The notes: generated from the letters alone by a model not told the origin. Shown: positions 20,795 to 33,600, numbered from the stretch's first letter. The stretch is DNA of 62,119 bases from Acanthamoeba sp. SK_2022b (GCA_027943245.1 JANDJZ010000252.1:1-62119), one strand, 5' to 3'. Made by a program: numbers and translations.

Positions 20795-23700
20795 ATGGCT
20801 ACGCCCCCTTCGCCTGCCGCGTCGCTTGATGCGCGGCCAGGATTGCCGTTGGAGGAGCGGTACAACAAGCTCGTGGAGGCCTATAAGAAAATCAAACATC
20901 AAAATGGTCTCCTCAAGCAGGCCGTACTGCAGGTATGCCACCCTAGAGAGTGCGCCATGTGCCAAGAGATGGCTACAATCGGATGCTTGCAACTAATTCG
21001 TTTTTCAGGGGCGGGCGGCGCTGCAAGAGGAAACGAAGCTGAGAGAAGCTACCCAGCTGGAAGCCAAAGAAGTGGAGAAAAAGATGCGGGCAGCCGTGGA
21101 GGAGAACAACTTGCTTAAATTCCACAACAATCGGATCACCAAGAAGGTGGAGGCGCTTCAGCGACGCTTCAAAGAGGTGCGTAACGCGCCTGCTTGTTCG
21201 ACTCCTCCTTTTCGCCCTCCCCCTAATTTGTTGAGAGAAGAGAAAAAGAGAAGGCAGCACGCCAAGGGTTCGTTGGGTCGCGATGCTTGCATTGTTGCTG
21301 AACCGCGCGCGCGCGCGCGGTGTGGTGCATGCAAGCAGGAAGAGCAGACGGCCTCGGAGAGTCTGGGATGGTTCAGTTCTGGCACCAAGGTGGAGTTGGC
21401 CAAAAAGAAGGAGGAGCTACAGGCGGTCAAGACCGACCTTGAGAGCAAGATACGCGAGAACGGTTCTCACCTCCTCTCCACGGAGTGACATTCCTTGTGC
21501 TGACCGCGTTAGGTACGTACGTCCACCCGCGAAACTGCACAACAGAAAAGCTGCATCGAGAAAACGACGAGTTGAAGAAGGAGCACAAGCAAACGGTGGA
21601 GCTCCTGACGCAGAAGATCAACGGCATCAAGAAGAACCTCCAACAACAGCAGGACGCCCTGCGGGACAAGGAGAATGAAGCTAGCTTTGCCATCAACAAT
21701 CTTACTCAGGAGAGGGACCAGCTCTCCTCCAAAAGCAAGATACTCGACGACACACTACAGCGGTACTACGACGCCTTGCTCGAGCGCCTGGCGCATCTGT
21801 GGGGGCTCATTTTGCACGTTCGCTGGTGATCGGTCGTGATGCAGAACTCAAAATTTGATGAAGGAGCGCGAGATAGCGATGACACAGATTCAACAGAAGC
21901 TACGAGACGACCTGACCAAGGCGTCGTCGGTGCTGGCGCGGAAGGTGTTGTTCGACGACTCCAAGAACGACGTCTATAACCAGTTCAACGTAGCCACGTT
22001 TGATCGGAAGAGGCAGCAGCAACAGAAAGAATTCGTGGACGTGTGGCTCAAGCACTTTCACCAGTTCATCTCTCACTACGGCGATTATTTTTCGGCCTTC
22101 CATGAGCGTCTGCTCATTCTCAACAAGAGCATGACCATCACCGACGCGCTGCGCAACATCAATCGCAAGGTGCGCCCTCCTTCCACCCGCCCAGGTCCTA
22201 ACACCGCACCTGCGTTTCTCCGAGGTGTGGGCGTGCTGGTTTAATCTTGCCAACGTCTTCCTTCCCCCTTCCATCACAGATCATCTTGATTCTGCCCTCG
22301 CACACCAAGTACTTGTCCGGCATTCACGCGTCCATCGCGGCAATGGCGGCTTCGTACGAGCAGGCCAGACAGCCCGCCGTAGTCGACCATCAGCTCTCGG
22401 TACTCACCGCAGTGCTACATTCTCTCTCTCTCTCTCTCTCTCCCCCCTCCCACCTTCCCCCTCATCGGAGTGACACAACAACAGAAGGCAGCTGTGGCGG
22501 CAGTCAAGCGTTACGTGCTGTTCAACAAAAAGCTGCTCACCTACCAATTGCTTCGGTATTGCGCTCTGTTCACTTGTCCTTGGCTCTCCCGCGTTCTCAT
22601 CATTCTTGTCCTTTGCAGCCTAGAAGAGGAATCCAAACAGGAGAACTGTGACGACGGCATGCGGGCGCGAAACGAGCTGCTGGGCGATACCTACAATACC
22701 ATGCAGTCCCTTCTGGAGAAGCTCTGCAGTTACGTGTGTCTTGCCTTTGACAGCGAAGGTACGGCGTAGTAACCTGCTTTTCCTGCAACGTAGCCCGAGA
22801 ATTCGCTTTGTAACTCTTTGCGCGCAGACGGCAAGGTGAGCAAGTGCAACGAGCTGTTCGTGGTTAAGCAGGTCCATGCGTGCCTTGCTTCGATGAACAC
22901 TGCCATGAAAAGTATATTTGGCTCTCCCTTCCTATCTTTCCGGAACGCTTGCACGCCAGCGTGTTCCTCATCTTGTTTCCGCGTCGTCGCGCAACAGCTT
23001 ACGTGGCTCAGTTGGGATCCAAGATCGATCACGAGCACAAGGACCCATTCGTGCTTCCCGCCCTCAAGTCGGTCAACGAGCGAATAATGCAGTACCAGAC
23101 TTCAGTCGCGACGTTCTTTGCCAAGATGAGCCATTCCTTTGAGCAATTTCTCAACCTCCTCCTCAGCCCCATCGCCATTCCCGTCCGTGGGGTGCAGGTA
23201 CTACCCGTTCCGCGGCAGCGGGCTTCTGCCGGCGGACGTTCCAAGCATCTCACTCTTCTCGTCACTCGTTGTGAACACCACAGCTCGCGCAGCAGGTCGG
23301 CACGTTCCGCTTGGAGAAGAGGGCGAGGGACTACCTCACGCTCGTCAACAGTGAGCCCGCTTCCGAGTCAATTTCCTATCTCGAGGCTCTCAGCAACAAG
23401 CGCACAGTGGCTGATCTCGATGGGGCCAGGCGGCTCTTGCAAGAGAAGATTCAGAAACTCAGCCGTACGCTCCTCTCGTCGTGTGCTTAGCTGGTTTGAG
23501 GCGGGTTTGAGAAACATCGCGAGGCGACTGTCTGATGGGTGAGGACGTCAGAGGCCAACGAGCACCTCCTTCGCGAGAAGAACCGCCTGCAGGTTGAGCT
23601 CTCCTCGTCCAAGGACACTCTTGCGTCGAAGCAATCGCACCTCAACGCTCTCCTCTCGGAGCTGGCTAAAGTGCGGCAGAAGCACGATGCCCTGGTACAT

Positions 23701-25100
23701 CAAGCTCGCCCCTCTCCGCCTCCTGATGATAGATAACTCAATGAATGGAGTCGTTTTATCCGCGGATCGCCCGGCCTCGCAACAGCACGCGCAGTACCAG
23801 AAGCTGGTCAAGAACGGCCAGACTGTCGGCAGCTCGTCTCCGGGTTCCTCGCCCGTCTTCACGCCACCACCTTCGCCGTCGCTCTCAGTCGACCAGGGAT
23901 TGGCGTCATCGATAGCGGCTAGCCCTTGTGCGTCGCTGTCGCCGGAGCTGCCCATTTCGGACAAGGAATACGGCCTCATCGAGAACCCGGCCGTCTCGTT
24001 CGATGACGAGGAGCAGCTGGTCACCGACACCGCCTCAGACTATGAGCGCTCGGTCACCGGCACTCCGCTGCTGGGCTCTCCTCTCATATCGTTCGAGGAA
24101 GGGGCCAACGACACCGAAGAGGCCGCTGCGGAAGGCTCCGCACCAACTACCACTTCGTCGTCCCTTTCTCTGCTAGACCTCGATTTCGGGCCTCCATCGA
24201 CCGACGGTCTCTCTCTCATGGTACGCCACTACATGCCCTGCGCGCCGCTCCCCCTTTGCCTAGGTTGTCTGGTCTGGTCTTGTCAGCTGACGGGTTCGCG
24301 GGCGCGCAGGCTTCCTCCACTCCCCTCGACCTGGCCGCTGGAGCGCAGGCATCCGACAAGGAACGATCGTTCACGGCTGGGGAGGTGGTCGCCGCCAGCA
24401 AGTCCTATTCTCTCATCGTCATGGACGAAACGGGTTCCCAGTCCGACGTACGTGCTGCCCCGTCTCTGCCATTGTTTTTTTTGGGGGGGGGGAAACTTCT
24501 GCTCTCCATTACTGTGGCCATCGTGTTGACATCGTGCTGCAGTCCTTGAACCTTTCCGAAGAGGACAGAGAACGAGAACAGGCCCTCAAGAAGTTCTACG
24601 AGACTCGCGTGGACCAGCTGATGTCTCAGGTAATTACCCCGCTGCCCGACTTCCACGTTGCACTGTGGCTGTTTCTTGGTCGTGGATAAAGCGGTTGCTC
24701 ATTGTCGAACGCGCGCACATGGCACACGACAGATCAAGGAGGCCGACAGGAAGGCCATCGAGCTGCATGAGGAGTACACCAAGGCGGTGAACAGTCTGGC
24801 CAGCCTCGTCACGCAGCGAGACGAGCTGCAGGTACGATCTGCCCCACGTCGCCTTGATCCTAGCCTTTCTGACGTCTCCCCAAACAGAACAAGCTGTCGG
24901 TGGCCGAAAAGGCGCTGGCCGCATCCAAGGACGAGCTGGAGTCTACTAGGAGGAACTACGAGCAACAGATGAAGGTCCTGTCGGAGCACATCGTCACGCT
25001 CAACGAAAAGATCATGGCTCAGGAGGAACAGATCAGCACGATCCGAAGTGTGCAGGCGTCTGGCTATCCACCAGCCAGCCGAGGCAAGAGGGGCTTCTAG
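20795..25100 (+). CDS. PPP1R21: PPP1R21 (KLRAQ) homologue, FERRY complex subunit
   Basis: The ATG at 20795 is followed within 30 residues by the KLRAQ-type start ERYNKLVEAYKKIKHQNGLL. Coiled coil follows: LREATQLEAKEVEKKMRAAV, NNLLKFHNNRITKKVEALQR, LHRENDELKKEHKQTVELL. The central helical region has LLTYQLLRYC, GEECESS-like acidic residues and RARNELLGDTYNTMQSLLEKL. The C-terminal region has ENPAVSFDDEEQ, FYETRVDQLMSQ and ELHEEYTKAVNSLASLVTQR. The closing coiled coil, SKDELESTRRNYEQQMKVLS to KIMAQEEQISTIR, matches the PPP1R21 C-terminus. In animals PPP1R21 is a Rab5-binding early-endosome protein (FERRY) with endosome-sorting and mRNA-coupling roles. About 15 exons with short introns. A Ser/Pro-rich acidic insert at about 23810-24420 looks lineage-specific. 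Confidence 0.88.
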
Positions 25101-25338
25101 GAGACGACCGCCCCCCACACACTTGGCCTGCCTGCTGTTGTACATGATTTTTGCCCTTTGGCCGCCAACACGAGCCTCCCCGACATCGAAACTGGTTGGC
25201 TAAGTCGGAGGCGTAGCGAGCGAGACTGCACCACCATGTCGTGACCCTCGATCCAGCCGGCAGCAAGGGATTGCCGACCTGATCAACTGGGCCTAACTGT
25301 CGGCGCCACACATGGCAAACGGTTAAGAAACAGAAGGT

Positions 25339-26288
25339 TCATGACTTCGGCCATTTGGCGAGGTATTCGTTGATTCGCTCGGCGTCCTCCCCCACCGCAT
25401 GAAGAGACAGCACTCGGACTGGTAAACACAGGTTGGGGGAAGAACAGGTCAGCTTGCCTTCTCTCTTTGCAACGGTGGTGGCCCAGGACGACTATGCAAA
25501 GAGAGGGGAGCAGGTACCGGTCTCGGCTCGCAGGCCCACCTTTCTGCGGTCGAACTCCCGGTTGAGCGCCGACAGGAGAGGCTGGTCGAGACAGGCGGTG
25601 TCCTCCGTGAACCGCTTGGTGCTCAACTGGCTCACGGTGTCCCGGAGGACCTCTCGCAGGATGGGCTGCGCGGGGTAGGGGAAGTTGTCGGCCATGCCGG
25701 GGAAGTAAATCATGTCCGCCGGGCCCACCACCTTGAAGTCAACGCTCAGGCTGATCACCAGTTCCACCTCCTCTTCCGTTTTCACCGTCCTGCGGTTGGA
25801 GAGCACACCAACAACATGATGACGGATGTGGCGGTAAGAGTCAAGCTTGTAGGGTCTCTCGGGCGACGAGCAACACGATGGCGTGAAGGAAACCACGTTA
25901 CTCCTGGTTGACTTTGAGGTTGTGGGCCTCTAGAAAGTTGACGGTCATGAGCTCCTTGCCCTTGTTCGCGTCCTTGTACATCTTGATGCGGTCCTTGAAC
26001 GGGTTCAGCTGTGGCACGACCCAGCAGCATACCACAGCTCGAGCTTCAGCCCTGTACGTGCACGCATTGGACGGGCGTGCGCGTTCGTACCAAATGACGG
26101 CCTGCCAACAGCACCCGGTGGTACTCGTCATTCCGCTCCACCACCACGGCCTCGTTCGTTGGCACCTGGGCAGAGGGGGGGGGGGTGAAGAAGAGGAGTG
26201 AGCTGCGGTACTGCGTTTCTCAAGAGCTGCACAGAGGTATGCCACGCACTTTATAGTAGGTTTTCTTCACTGGGAGAGGCGCAGCCAT
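25339..26288 (-). CDS. Small SPFH/band-7-like protein
   Basis: Starts at 26288 with MAAPLPVKKTYYKVPTNEAV once the first intron (GTGCGT...CCCAG) is removed. The next exons give LNPFKDRIKMYKDANKGKEL and FLEAHNLKVNQ, then a strand-helix block VELVISLSVDFKVVGPADM. It continues with LREVLRDTVSQLSTKRFTED and LLSALNREFDRRKVGL. This layout of a beta core followed by a long amphipathic helix ending in Gly-Leu resembles SPFH domains (prohibitin/stomatin/flotillin). The protein is short (about 190 residues), ends VRVLSLHAVGEDAERINEYL and has no membrane segment, so the assignment is tentative. It is tail to tail with PPP1R21. Confidence 0.6.
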
Positions 26289-26712
26289 GGTCAAGAGGGT
26301 GCTCCTCGTTGCTTTGCGTCGTATCTTAGGTTTTCTCCACAATTTTCCATGCTTCAATTGTGCAGCACCAGAACTATCCCCAGCGCTGACTTCGGCCGAA
26401 GGCGCAGCACAAGCCTCACTGTGCTTATGCGCGTAGTGGTGGACTGGGGAGACACGAGCATCAACAGGAGGAAGCCATGCAGGTGGGCTGCGCAGGCCAG
26501 CCGTATGGTTTCAAACAGATCTTTGATATAGTTGGTGATTGCTTGCCAGATGGGTCTGACTGTTGCAATGACATGGATGAATGTCCACTCAGGAGTCAGG
26601 GCAAAATCCTTGGGCCAACACCACCAATCTCCCATCCCAAAAAGGTGCAAAGGTTTGTCCAATAAAGCAGTATTAGTAATCTCCAATTCTCTTGGCAACA
26701 AAGCATCAAAAA

Positions 26713-26870
26713 ACTGAGTGTTCAGGAAAATGAGACACTGCCCCTTCTTGAAGTGTCTACAGTTTTCACAGTCAAATTAGCAGTAATGCAGCTGTAGACA
26801 TTTACGACACCTTCCCAGACAGGTGCTGTCTACAGAAAAAGAGGCACTGTCTCATTTTCCTGAACACAGT
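26713..26870. mobile_element. MITE copy 1, 158 bp, with terminal inverted repeats
   Basis: Begins ACTGAGTGTTCAGGAAAATG and ends with its near reverse complement (CATTTTCCTGAACACAGT), giving about 28-30 bp inverted ends. TA follows on the right; the left flank is AA, a likely decayed TA. Inside is a second inverted pair, TGTCTACAG and CTGTAGACA. A copy 160 bp long lies at 38611-38770. It has no coding capacity. TA flanks suggest a Tc1/mariner-type donor, which is inference. Confidence 0.85.
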
Positions 26871-26970
26871 TAATGACTCTTTTTACAATGTACACTTTTT
26901 ATACACAAATGGAATAAGGCCTCAAAAAAAAGCTTCAAATTCAGTGTTGAAATTTTGATGTTTGTAATAG

Positions 26971-26999
26971 GCACTGCCTCATTTTCCTGAACGCTCAGT
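26971..26999. mobile_element. Solo terminal inverted repeat of the same MITE family
   Basis: GCACTGCCTCATTTTCCTGA followed by ACGCTCAGT matches the right end of the MITE and is again followed by TA. No matching left end lies immediately upstream. It is a truncated copy, or it forms a composite element with copy 1. Confidence 0.75.
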
Positions 27000-27330
27000 T
27001 AAAAGCAGAATATATGAACATTTCATGAGGTCACTGCCCCATGTCCCTCACTTGGGCAGTGCACCACATGCTTGGAGCTCCAGAAGCTTTGTTTACACAC
27101 CAAGTCAGCTGAAGCAACTGCACACCTAGCATGAAAAACATCTCACCTCAATTTTGCTTTTTCTGGGCGTGTTGCTTACAAACACAGGTCTAACATTGCT
27201 CACTCTGTCTCTGGGCCGTGAGGAATGCCTGACTCTGGAGTTAAAACTCAAAAAGCTCATCAAATTCAGCCTCCTCATGTACCAAGTGTAAACAATATGG
27301 TGTGGGTTTGTTGAAGAATTTTTTCTTTGG

Positions 27331-28369
27331 TCAGCAGAGGGTGCCCTTGTCTACGAGCTTCATGATGACGTCGATGACGTCGTAGACGACCGCAGCGAGG
27401 AAAAAGGAGCCAAGCACGTAGGCAAAGTAGGTGGCGAAGGGCTGCGGGAGGGGCAGCGGGATGTAGGAGGACAAGGCACGGCCGTAGCGGGACGACACCA
27501 CCGCCATCAGGGCGATGAACAGACCAGCCTCTAAGTTGAGCGCAAAGCTCGCTGTCCGTGTGGAAAGGAGAGAGTGCACACACACACACACACACCACAA
27601 TGAGAACACCACCCCCGCGTGTGATGTGCGCGCGTGGGATCACGTTACCAAAATACTCGAGCATGACGAGGAAGCAGGCCGGCTTGCCGACGGCGAAGCC
27701 GATGCTGAGACCAAAGGAGATGAGGTAGAGGACGATCCGCAGGCCGGTCTCGACGCTGAACCACGAGAGGTGGAGGCTGCGCGCCTGCACGTGGTCGAAA
27801 AAGTGGGTGACCTTCCCGGCCAACCGGTTGCCATGCTCGGCGCTAGTCTGGATCTTGGTGGAGAACGTGAACGCATAGCCTGCGCGGAAGTGTCAGTGGA
27901 CGAGGAATGCATGTGAGCGCCTGACAGGACGCGTGCGTGTGCGGGCGAGGGGGTCCGTACCATCAAGAAAGTTCTTGAGACCGCTGCCCACGGTGATGAA
28001 CGAGATGGAGATCGACACCACAATGAAAACCTCGACGATCTTGGCGATCCACTCCAGATCGGGCTGGGTGTCGCGGATGACTTCGGTCAACGGAATCTGC
28101 GGCGTGCACATATGCACCGAGTGAGTGTACGGAGACTGCCAGCGAGGAGAGCTTGAAGGAGAGGGGCGGGAGGGAGAACGGCAGTACCGTGGAGATGCAG
28201 CCCTTATCGGCGGCCTCCTCGAGGGAGGGCGCTGGGCCGGTCTGAGGGACGGCAAGCATGACGAATAGCGTCCATAGCACGATGAGGACGGCGCACACAC
28301 ACAGGCCAACGCTCACGGCCCACCTGAACTTGCGCACTTCGTTCGTGTGTTGCGGCACCTGAGTAACAC

Positions 28370-28435
<66 letters not shown>

Positions 28436-30224
28436 AGATAAGGGCACAGCAGTAAAGTGTGAAAAAAGTGTAGGTGCAGTAACGGCGCGCCCAAAGTGTC
28501 GACGCACCTTGTTGAACACGAGGGGCATGAGATTGATGGCGCCACCCAGAGCCACCGTCGACATGAGGAATGATTCGGCAATGTGGGACCAGTCCGAGTC
28601 GATGCTTTCCATGATATCCAGGCCCACGTAGGCCGTGACGGCCACCATCAGCACCAGCAGGCTCCCTGCACCCCCATCGGTAGTGCCCCATGCACCAATA
28701 TGAGCCTCGTGAGGCTATCGGGGAGGGAGAGCGGGCATCACACACCCTTGACAGCTGTCATAAGCGAGACCACGGAGGTGAAGAGGCGCTGGCCAAACAC
28801 CACGCACAGGGTGAAGCCGACGCCGAACGTGACGATGATGAACCGCAGGTTACGCTCGTCCTCGCTGGACGGATGAGCCTTGCAGCCGCCCTCGAGGCCG
28901 AACATCTTGGTTGGTGGCCACACAGCGCAACCAGGACAGGGACAAGCGTGAGGGGAGCTGGAAGGCTGGGGGGGGGAGGAGGAGGACGGAGGGCGTACGC
29001 CACCCCAGGCCTCGGAGCCGGCGAGCACGTAGGAGATGAGGATGGCGAGGAAGTGCATGAACACGCACAAATCGAAGATATATCGCAGCCACACGTTCAG
29101 GAACAGCCGTCCCATCGAATGCAGGTTGAGATCGATCTCCTGAACACTTTGCGACACCCACACACCCACACGTGAAGAACGGAGCGCGACAGGCCTAAAC
29201 GCGTAAGCCTTTCGGCACATGGATGGACGGTGATGGAGGCGAGGCGTGTACGCGCGGTCTTCGCTGTTCTCTTCATTCACGGCAGGCTTCTCGGAGCTGT
29301 AGAGCTGGTCCTTCTCGTACGGCAGCGGCTTGTACGACGCCGAGCCCCGCTTGCTCGACTCATCCTGCAGTGAGCGGCACAAAGGGGGGAAGATCTGTCA
29401 GCGACATCCACAAAGCGAAGCGCACAGGGAGGGAAAAGAACGAAGATTTCATGTGTGTGGGAGAGAGAGAGAGAGAGGTAGGTGGGAGGCAGCACGACAG
29501 GTGGGAGGCGGCAGTGCTTGCCTTCCATCCTACATCGGCTGCCTCGCCATCCAGATCAGAGCCTCCCTCCTCTGCCTCTGCCTCTTCTTCTACTGAAACG
29601 TTGGCGTTGTTGATACTAGTGCTACTGATACTACTACTACTGTCGTCTGGTGGTGGCAGTGATGATGAAGATGACGATAATGGTTGGATGGAGGCGGGGA
29701 GTACTTCTCGGACAGAGAAGCCTTCGGCAGGCTTGGCCAACTCGACTTGCTCGCGGGCCTTGAGTTCGTCCAGGGAGCCGATGCCCAGCCGCATGATCGC
29801 TCGCGACTGCTGCAGCAGCTCCACAAAGTAGATAATCACGCCCACCTGTCCTCCGTTCGCGTTCAGCGACAGGGACAAGGTCAGCGGTCCACTGGACGCA
29901 CCACACCCAACGAGCGTGGGGAGGTGCACCTCGAAGATGAGGACGATGATGAAAATGACGAGAAAGGGGAAGAAGCCAGAGTTGGCGGTTTTAACCGGCA
30001 GACCGAGGATGCCCGTGCCCAACACTGAGGCTATTGTCACAAAGAAGCTTAACAACATTTAAAAGAGATTTAATTGTTTAGATGAAGATTCGTGGGGAAA
30101 CGCATTGGGAAAATGGAGCAAATGACGTTTTCGTGGTGTTGACGTACCAGCCGATGTAGTACCAATTGGACTGCCGTTCGGGATCATCTCTAATCCCGAA
30201 GCACCGTTCCATGACTCTCTGCAT
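27331..30224 (-). CDS. Amino-acid-permease-like multi-pass membrane transporter
   Basis: The proposed start is the ATG at 30224, MQRVMERCFGIRDDPERQSN, followed by WYYIG. A 100-nt intron (30147-30048) joins it in frame to FFVTIASVLGTGILGLPVK, the unwound first helix typical of AAAP/APC amino-acid transporters. An internal start at 30058 is the alternative. About ten or eleven membrane segments follow. They include FLVIFIIVLIFEV, FDLCVFMHFLAILISYVLAG, RFIIVTFGVGFTLCVVFG, FRWAVSVGLCVCAVLIVLWT, IVEVFIVVSISISFITVGSG, LRIVLYLISFGLSIGFAVG and YFAYVLGSFFLAAVVYDVID. A long charged loop (about 29250-29800) contains acidic and Ser-rich sequence. It probably moves amino acids or similar solutes across the plasma or vacuolar membrane; the substrate is unknown. 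Confidence 0.8.
28374..28431. repeat. (AC)n microsatellite in transporter intron
   Basis: About 28 uninterrupted AC units between two transporter exons. A shorter (AC)n lies at about 27576-27596 in another intron of the same gene. Confidence 0.92.
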
Positions 30225-30660
30225 GCCTTTGACTCTTCTCCTCCTTCCTTGCCACTGTAGCGCTGCTGTGAGGCCACTGCGGGCTGTGTTCGCGAGCAGT
30301 AAAGCCAGGAAGAAAAGGCGCTCGACAAAGAACAATAACCGAGCAGCAGCAACTCTCGTATGTCGACAGATTGGCACGGCAAGAAACGGCGGACACCTGC
30401 CGCTGACGGCGGCGTTCCTCGTCCTGTTCGAAGGCGCGGTGCAGCTGCCATCGGCCAATCCTTGCTATCTTACCCGCCTTCACTGCCTCTTTCCGCCACC
30501 ATTGAAGTCTTTATTGGGGGGGGGGGCTTGCTGTCAGAAAAATCGCGCCAGCGAAACAACTGGGTGATTGGGGATGTTGGGAAGGACACACGACTACAAT
30601 CTACCACCATGTAGTTTGCTGTGGTTGGTTGTTGGTTGCAATTGAGAATTGACGTGTCCA
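30225..30660. other. Intergenic, PNUTS end to transporter start
   Basis: 436 bp between two minus-strand genes. Open frames on both strands here are not supported by any motif. A G10 run lies at about 30517. It presumably contains the transporter promoter and the PNUTS 3' end. Confidence 0.5.
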
Positions 30661-33600
30661 TCACCGTCGCCGTTCTTCTCGTCGTTCGTGAGGCCACTTG
30701 CCGCTTACACCGACAATGTGTTGGAACGGACAGGCCTCGCCGTTCCGGCAGCCTTGTGGCGAGTTGAAGAAGGAGCACACACGCGGCTTCCGCTCGTCCC
30801 TTCCCCAACTTCCCCCGCCACCTCCGCCCGGTCCGCCGAATCCTCTGCCGCCTCCTGGGCCGCCGTGTCCTCCTGGGCCGCCATAGCCGCCGCCGCCGCC
30901 TGGGCCGCCAAAGCCTCCTCCGGGAGGACCGCCCATCGGATAGCCGCTGTGGTGCGGGGGCTGCTGTTGCTGGGGAGGCGGGCCGCCGTACTGCTGCGTG
31001 GGCATTCCGCTGCCGCCGCCGCCGCCGAAGGGCGGAGGCTGCACTCCCTGCGGGCCCATCCCGCCATAGAGAGGCGGTCCTCCCTGCTGATCCTATAACG
31101 AGGAAAGAAGTCAGCAGGCGGACACCAGTCGATGAATGTCGAGAAAGAGGGAAGGGCGAGGAGGTTGGCGTACCCGAGGAGGATAGCCTTGCTGGGGTTG
31201 CTGCATGAGGTGGGGCGGTAGGGGCGCGGTGGGTTGGCTAGGGTTGTACATCATACCCACCGAGGGCGGAGGGCCCATTGCCCCCATGGGGGGAGGCACG
31301 CCCGGTTGTTGGGCCGCCAAGTTTATATTTGGGCCGCCGACACCCATGAACGGCGCGGCCGCGGGAGGGGCGCCGGCCTGAGGCAGGGACGCTAGCAGGG
31401 ACGACAGGGCCTGATTGTCGCCGAGGAGAGAGCCCAGAGCCTGGGGGTTGGCGAGAAGGGCGTTGAGGGCATGCTCCATGTTGCCCGAAGCGGGAGCCGC
31501 GCCGGGCTGGCCCATTCCCACGCCACCGCCCATCATCGGGCCGCCGTAGGCCGGACCCATCGACGCGCCGCTGAGGTTTAGCTGCGGTTGCTGGGGCGGC
31601 TGGAGATGCATGGGTTGTTGCTGGTGATGGTGTGGTGGTAGCATTTGTTGTTGTTGAAGCGGTGGAATCTGCTGCTGTTGTTGTTGCTGCTGCTGCTGCG
31701 GTGCCGGTATGTACATCTCGTCGAGCGGGATGAGCGGGACGGAGGCGTCGTCGTATTCCTCCTGTGCCTCGGCCGGTTCGGTCGGGGTGGGCGGGATATC
31801 CTCCTCCCGTGTATAGTACTCGCCAAGGATCTTGCTCTGCCGCTCCCTCTGGATGCCGGTCTCCTTACTCTTTTCCCCCATCGCCACTCTGTACTCGGGC
31901 GACATGTACAGCAGCTGCGGCGCCTTCCATGGGACTGTGGGAGAGGTCGAGGGGGGGGGGAAGAATAAAAAGAATCAGTTAGTTGAGACGACTTCCCTAT
32001 GCGGGGCGCAGCGTGAATAAAGAGGGTCTCACCAGTAGCGGTCATCTTTTCGAAGCGCTCCTTCCACTCGCCCTCCTCCTGCTTGCGCTGTTGGTCGGTC
32101 ACTTCCTTCTCGCGCTGCTTCTCCAGCTGCATCATCGCGGCGAACGTGCTCGCTGGTCGCGGCACATTCCCCATCTGCCGAGTGCCGAGGATTACGGCCA
32201 GTGAGCCCAGAGCGCACGCCATGCGTTGCGCAAGTACGTATGTCAGCGATAGGGGTAGGACGTACGAGCGACGGCAAGTACTTCTCGAACATCTTGACCT
32301 GCACAAGTTTCTCATCGGACGCCCAGGAGACTCGCTTCTTTTTCTTCTTGGAGGGCCGGCCCTCTCCCTCGTCGTGGCTCATATCACCCAGGTCCGGGAA
32401 CGCCTCTTCGTCGTCATCCCTCGGCCTCTTTCCGGGGTCGGAGTCCCGCCTCTCAGTCAATCGCGACTCCTTGGTGGCGTTGAGCGGAGGCGAGAGCGGA
32501 GAAGTTGCCGCCACGGCGCCTGAGCTCTTCGCCTTCTTGATGTCGTCCGCCGACAGAGGCTTGGACTTGTAGGAACCTCCTCCACCCTTGGCGATCGGAT
32601 GCGGAGTGGTTACGTCCTCCTCAATTAACTGCACTGCGTGCCTTCTTCTTTTGACATCTGCAAGAGTTGTGACAGTGAGTCGCAGTCAAACGGCGAGCAC
32701 CTCGGTTTGAATAATAATCTTGGGGAGGCATGTGGCAGCGTACGGTCGGGAATGAGGCCTGTGAGCTTACGCTTCTCGGCCACAGGCCTCGGCTTGGCTG
32801 GTCCGGCGATGAGATCGTCAAACTCCTCGCTAGCCGATATCTTCAGTTGTGGTCCTGGCTTCGGGGCCGGCTTTGCCGGTCCGGCTGCTGGAGTTACGTC
32901 TCTGCGAAACCATTCGCGCGCGTCAAGCCCTGCTCGGCAAACAATGCACGAAAAAAAAAAAAAAAATGGTTGGGGGCACTGGTTCACTTACCTCTGTCGC
33001 TTGATACCTCTCGCGGCTGCCGTCGAAGCGTCCTTCCGCGCATTCTCGGCAGTGGCCTTTTCTTCGGTGAGATCCTTCTTGACCGGGGAACTTTCGACCT
33101 TCTTCGATGCGTTGAGTACAACATCCTGCGATGGAAACCTCCGACAAGTGAGCATAGCATACACAAAAACGAGAGAGGGGGGAGCAAACCTTCCAGCTGT
33201 TCATGATCCGGTCGGCCCACTTCTTCACCACTTCGGTGGGATGGTTCTCCAGCTTTTTGATCAGCTTGCCCATGCCGGACTTCTGCAGGCTCTCCACCGT
33301 CATCGGCAGGGTGTAGATGACCTTCAGCAGCTGTCGCACCAGCTGAGTGTTCTTTTCCTTTATCGCCTGGATCAGCCATGCCTTGAGCACCACTAGACCA
33401 TCGTTGTCGATGAAACTGTGTCGACGAACGATCAAAGCAGCGTTTCAATTAGTGGAAGCACGAATCCCTCTGTAGAGGAGGATGGGGGGTAGGGGGGCCG
33501 GGCGTGGTGGCGGTGAGTGGGTGGGGGCAGGCATACGCTTTCTTGAGGTCGATGCGTCGTGAGTTGGAGACGATGTTGAGCAGGAGAGACTGGGAGTCAG

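Larger units (their letters stand above)
26289..27330. other. AT-richer repeat island with MITE copies and a coding fragment
   Basis: Composition changes sharply to AT-richer DNA with A and T runs. On the minus strand, about 26701-26354, an open frame reads ITNTALLDKPLHLFGMGDWW and ALTPEWTFIHVIATVRPIWQ. It lacks a clear start and I do not recognise it; it may be a transposable-element fragment. A complete MITE (26713-26870) and a lone terminal inverted repeat (26971-26999) follow. The remainder to 27330 shows no gene. Confidence 0.6.
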
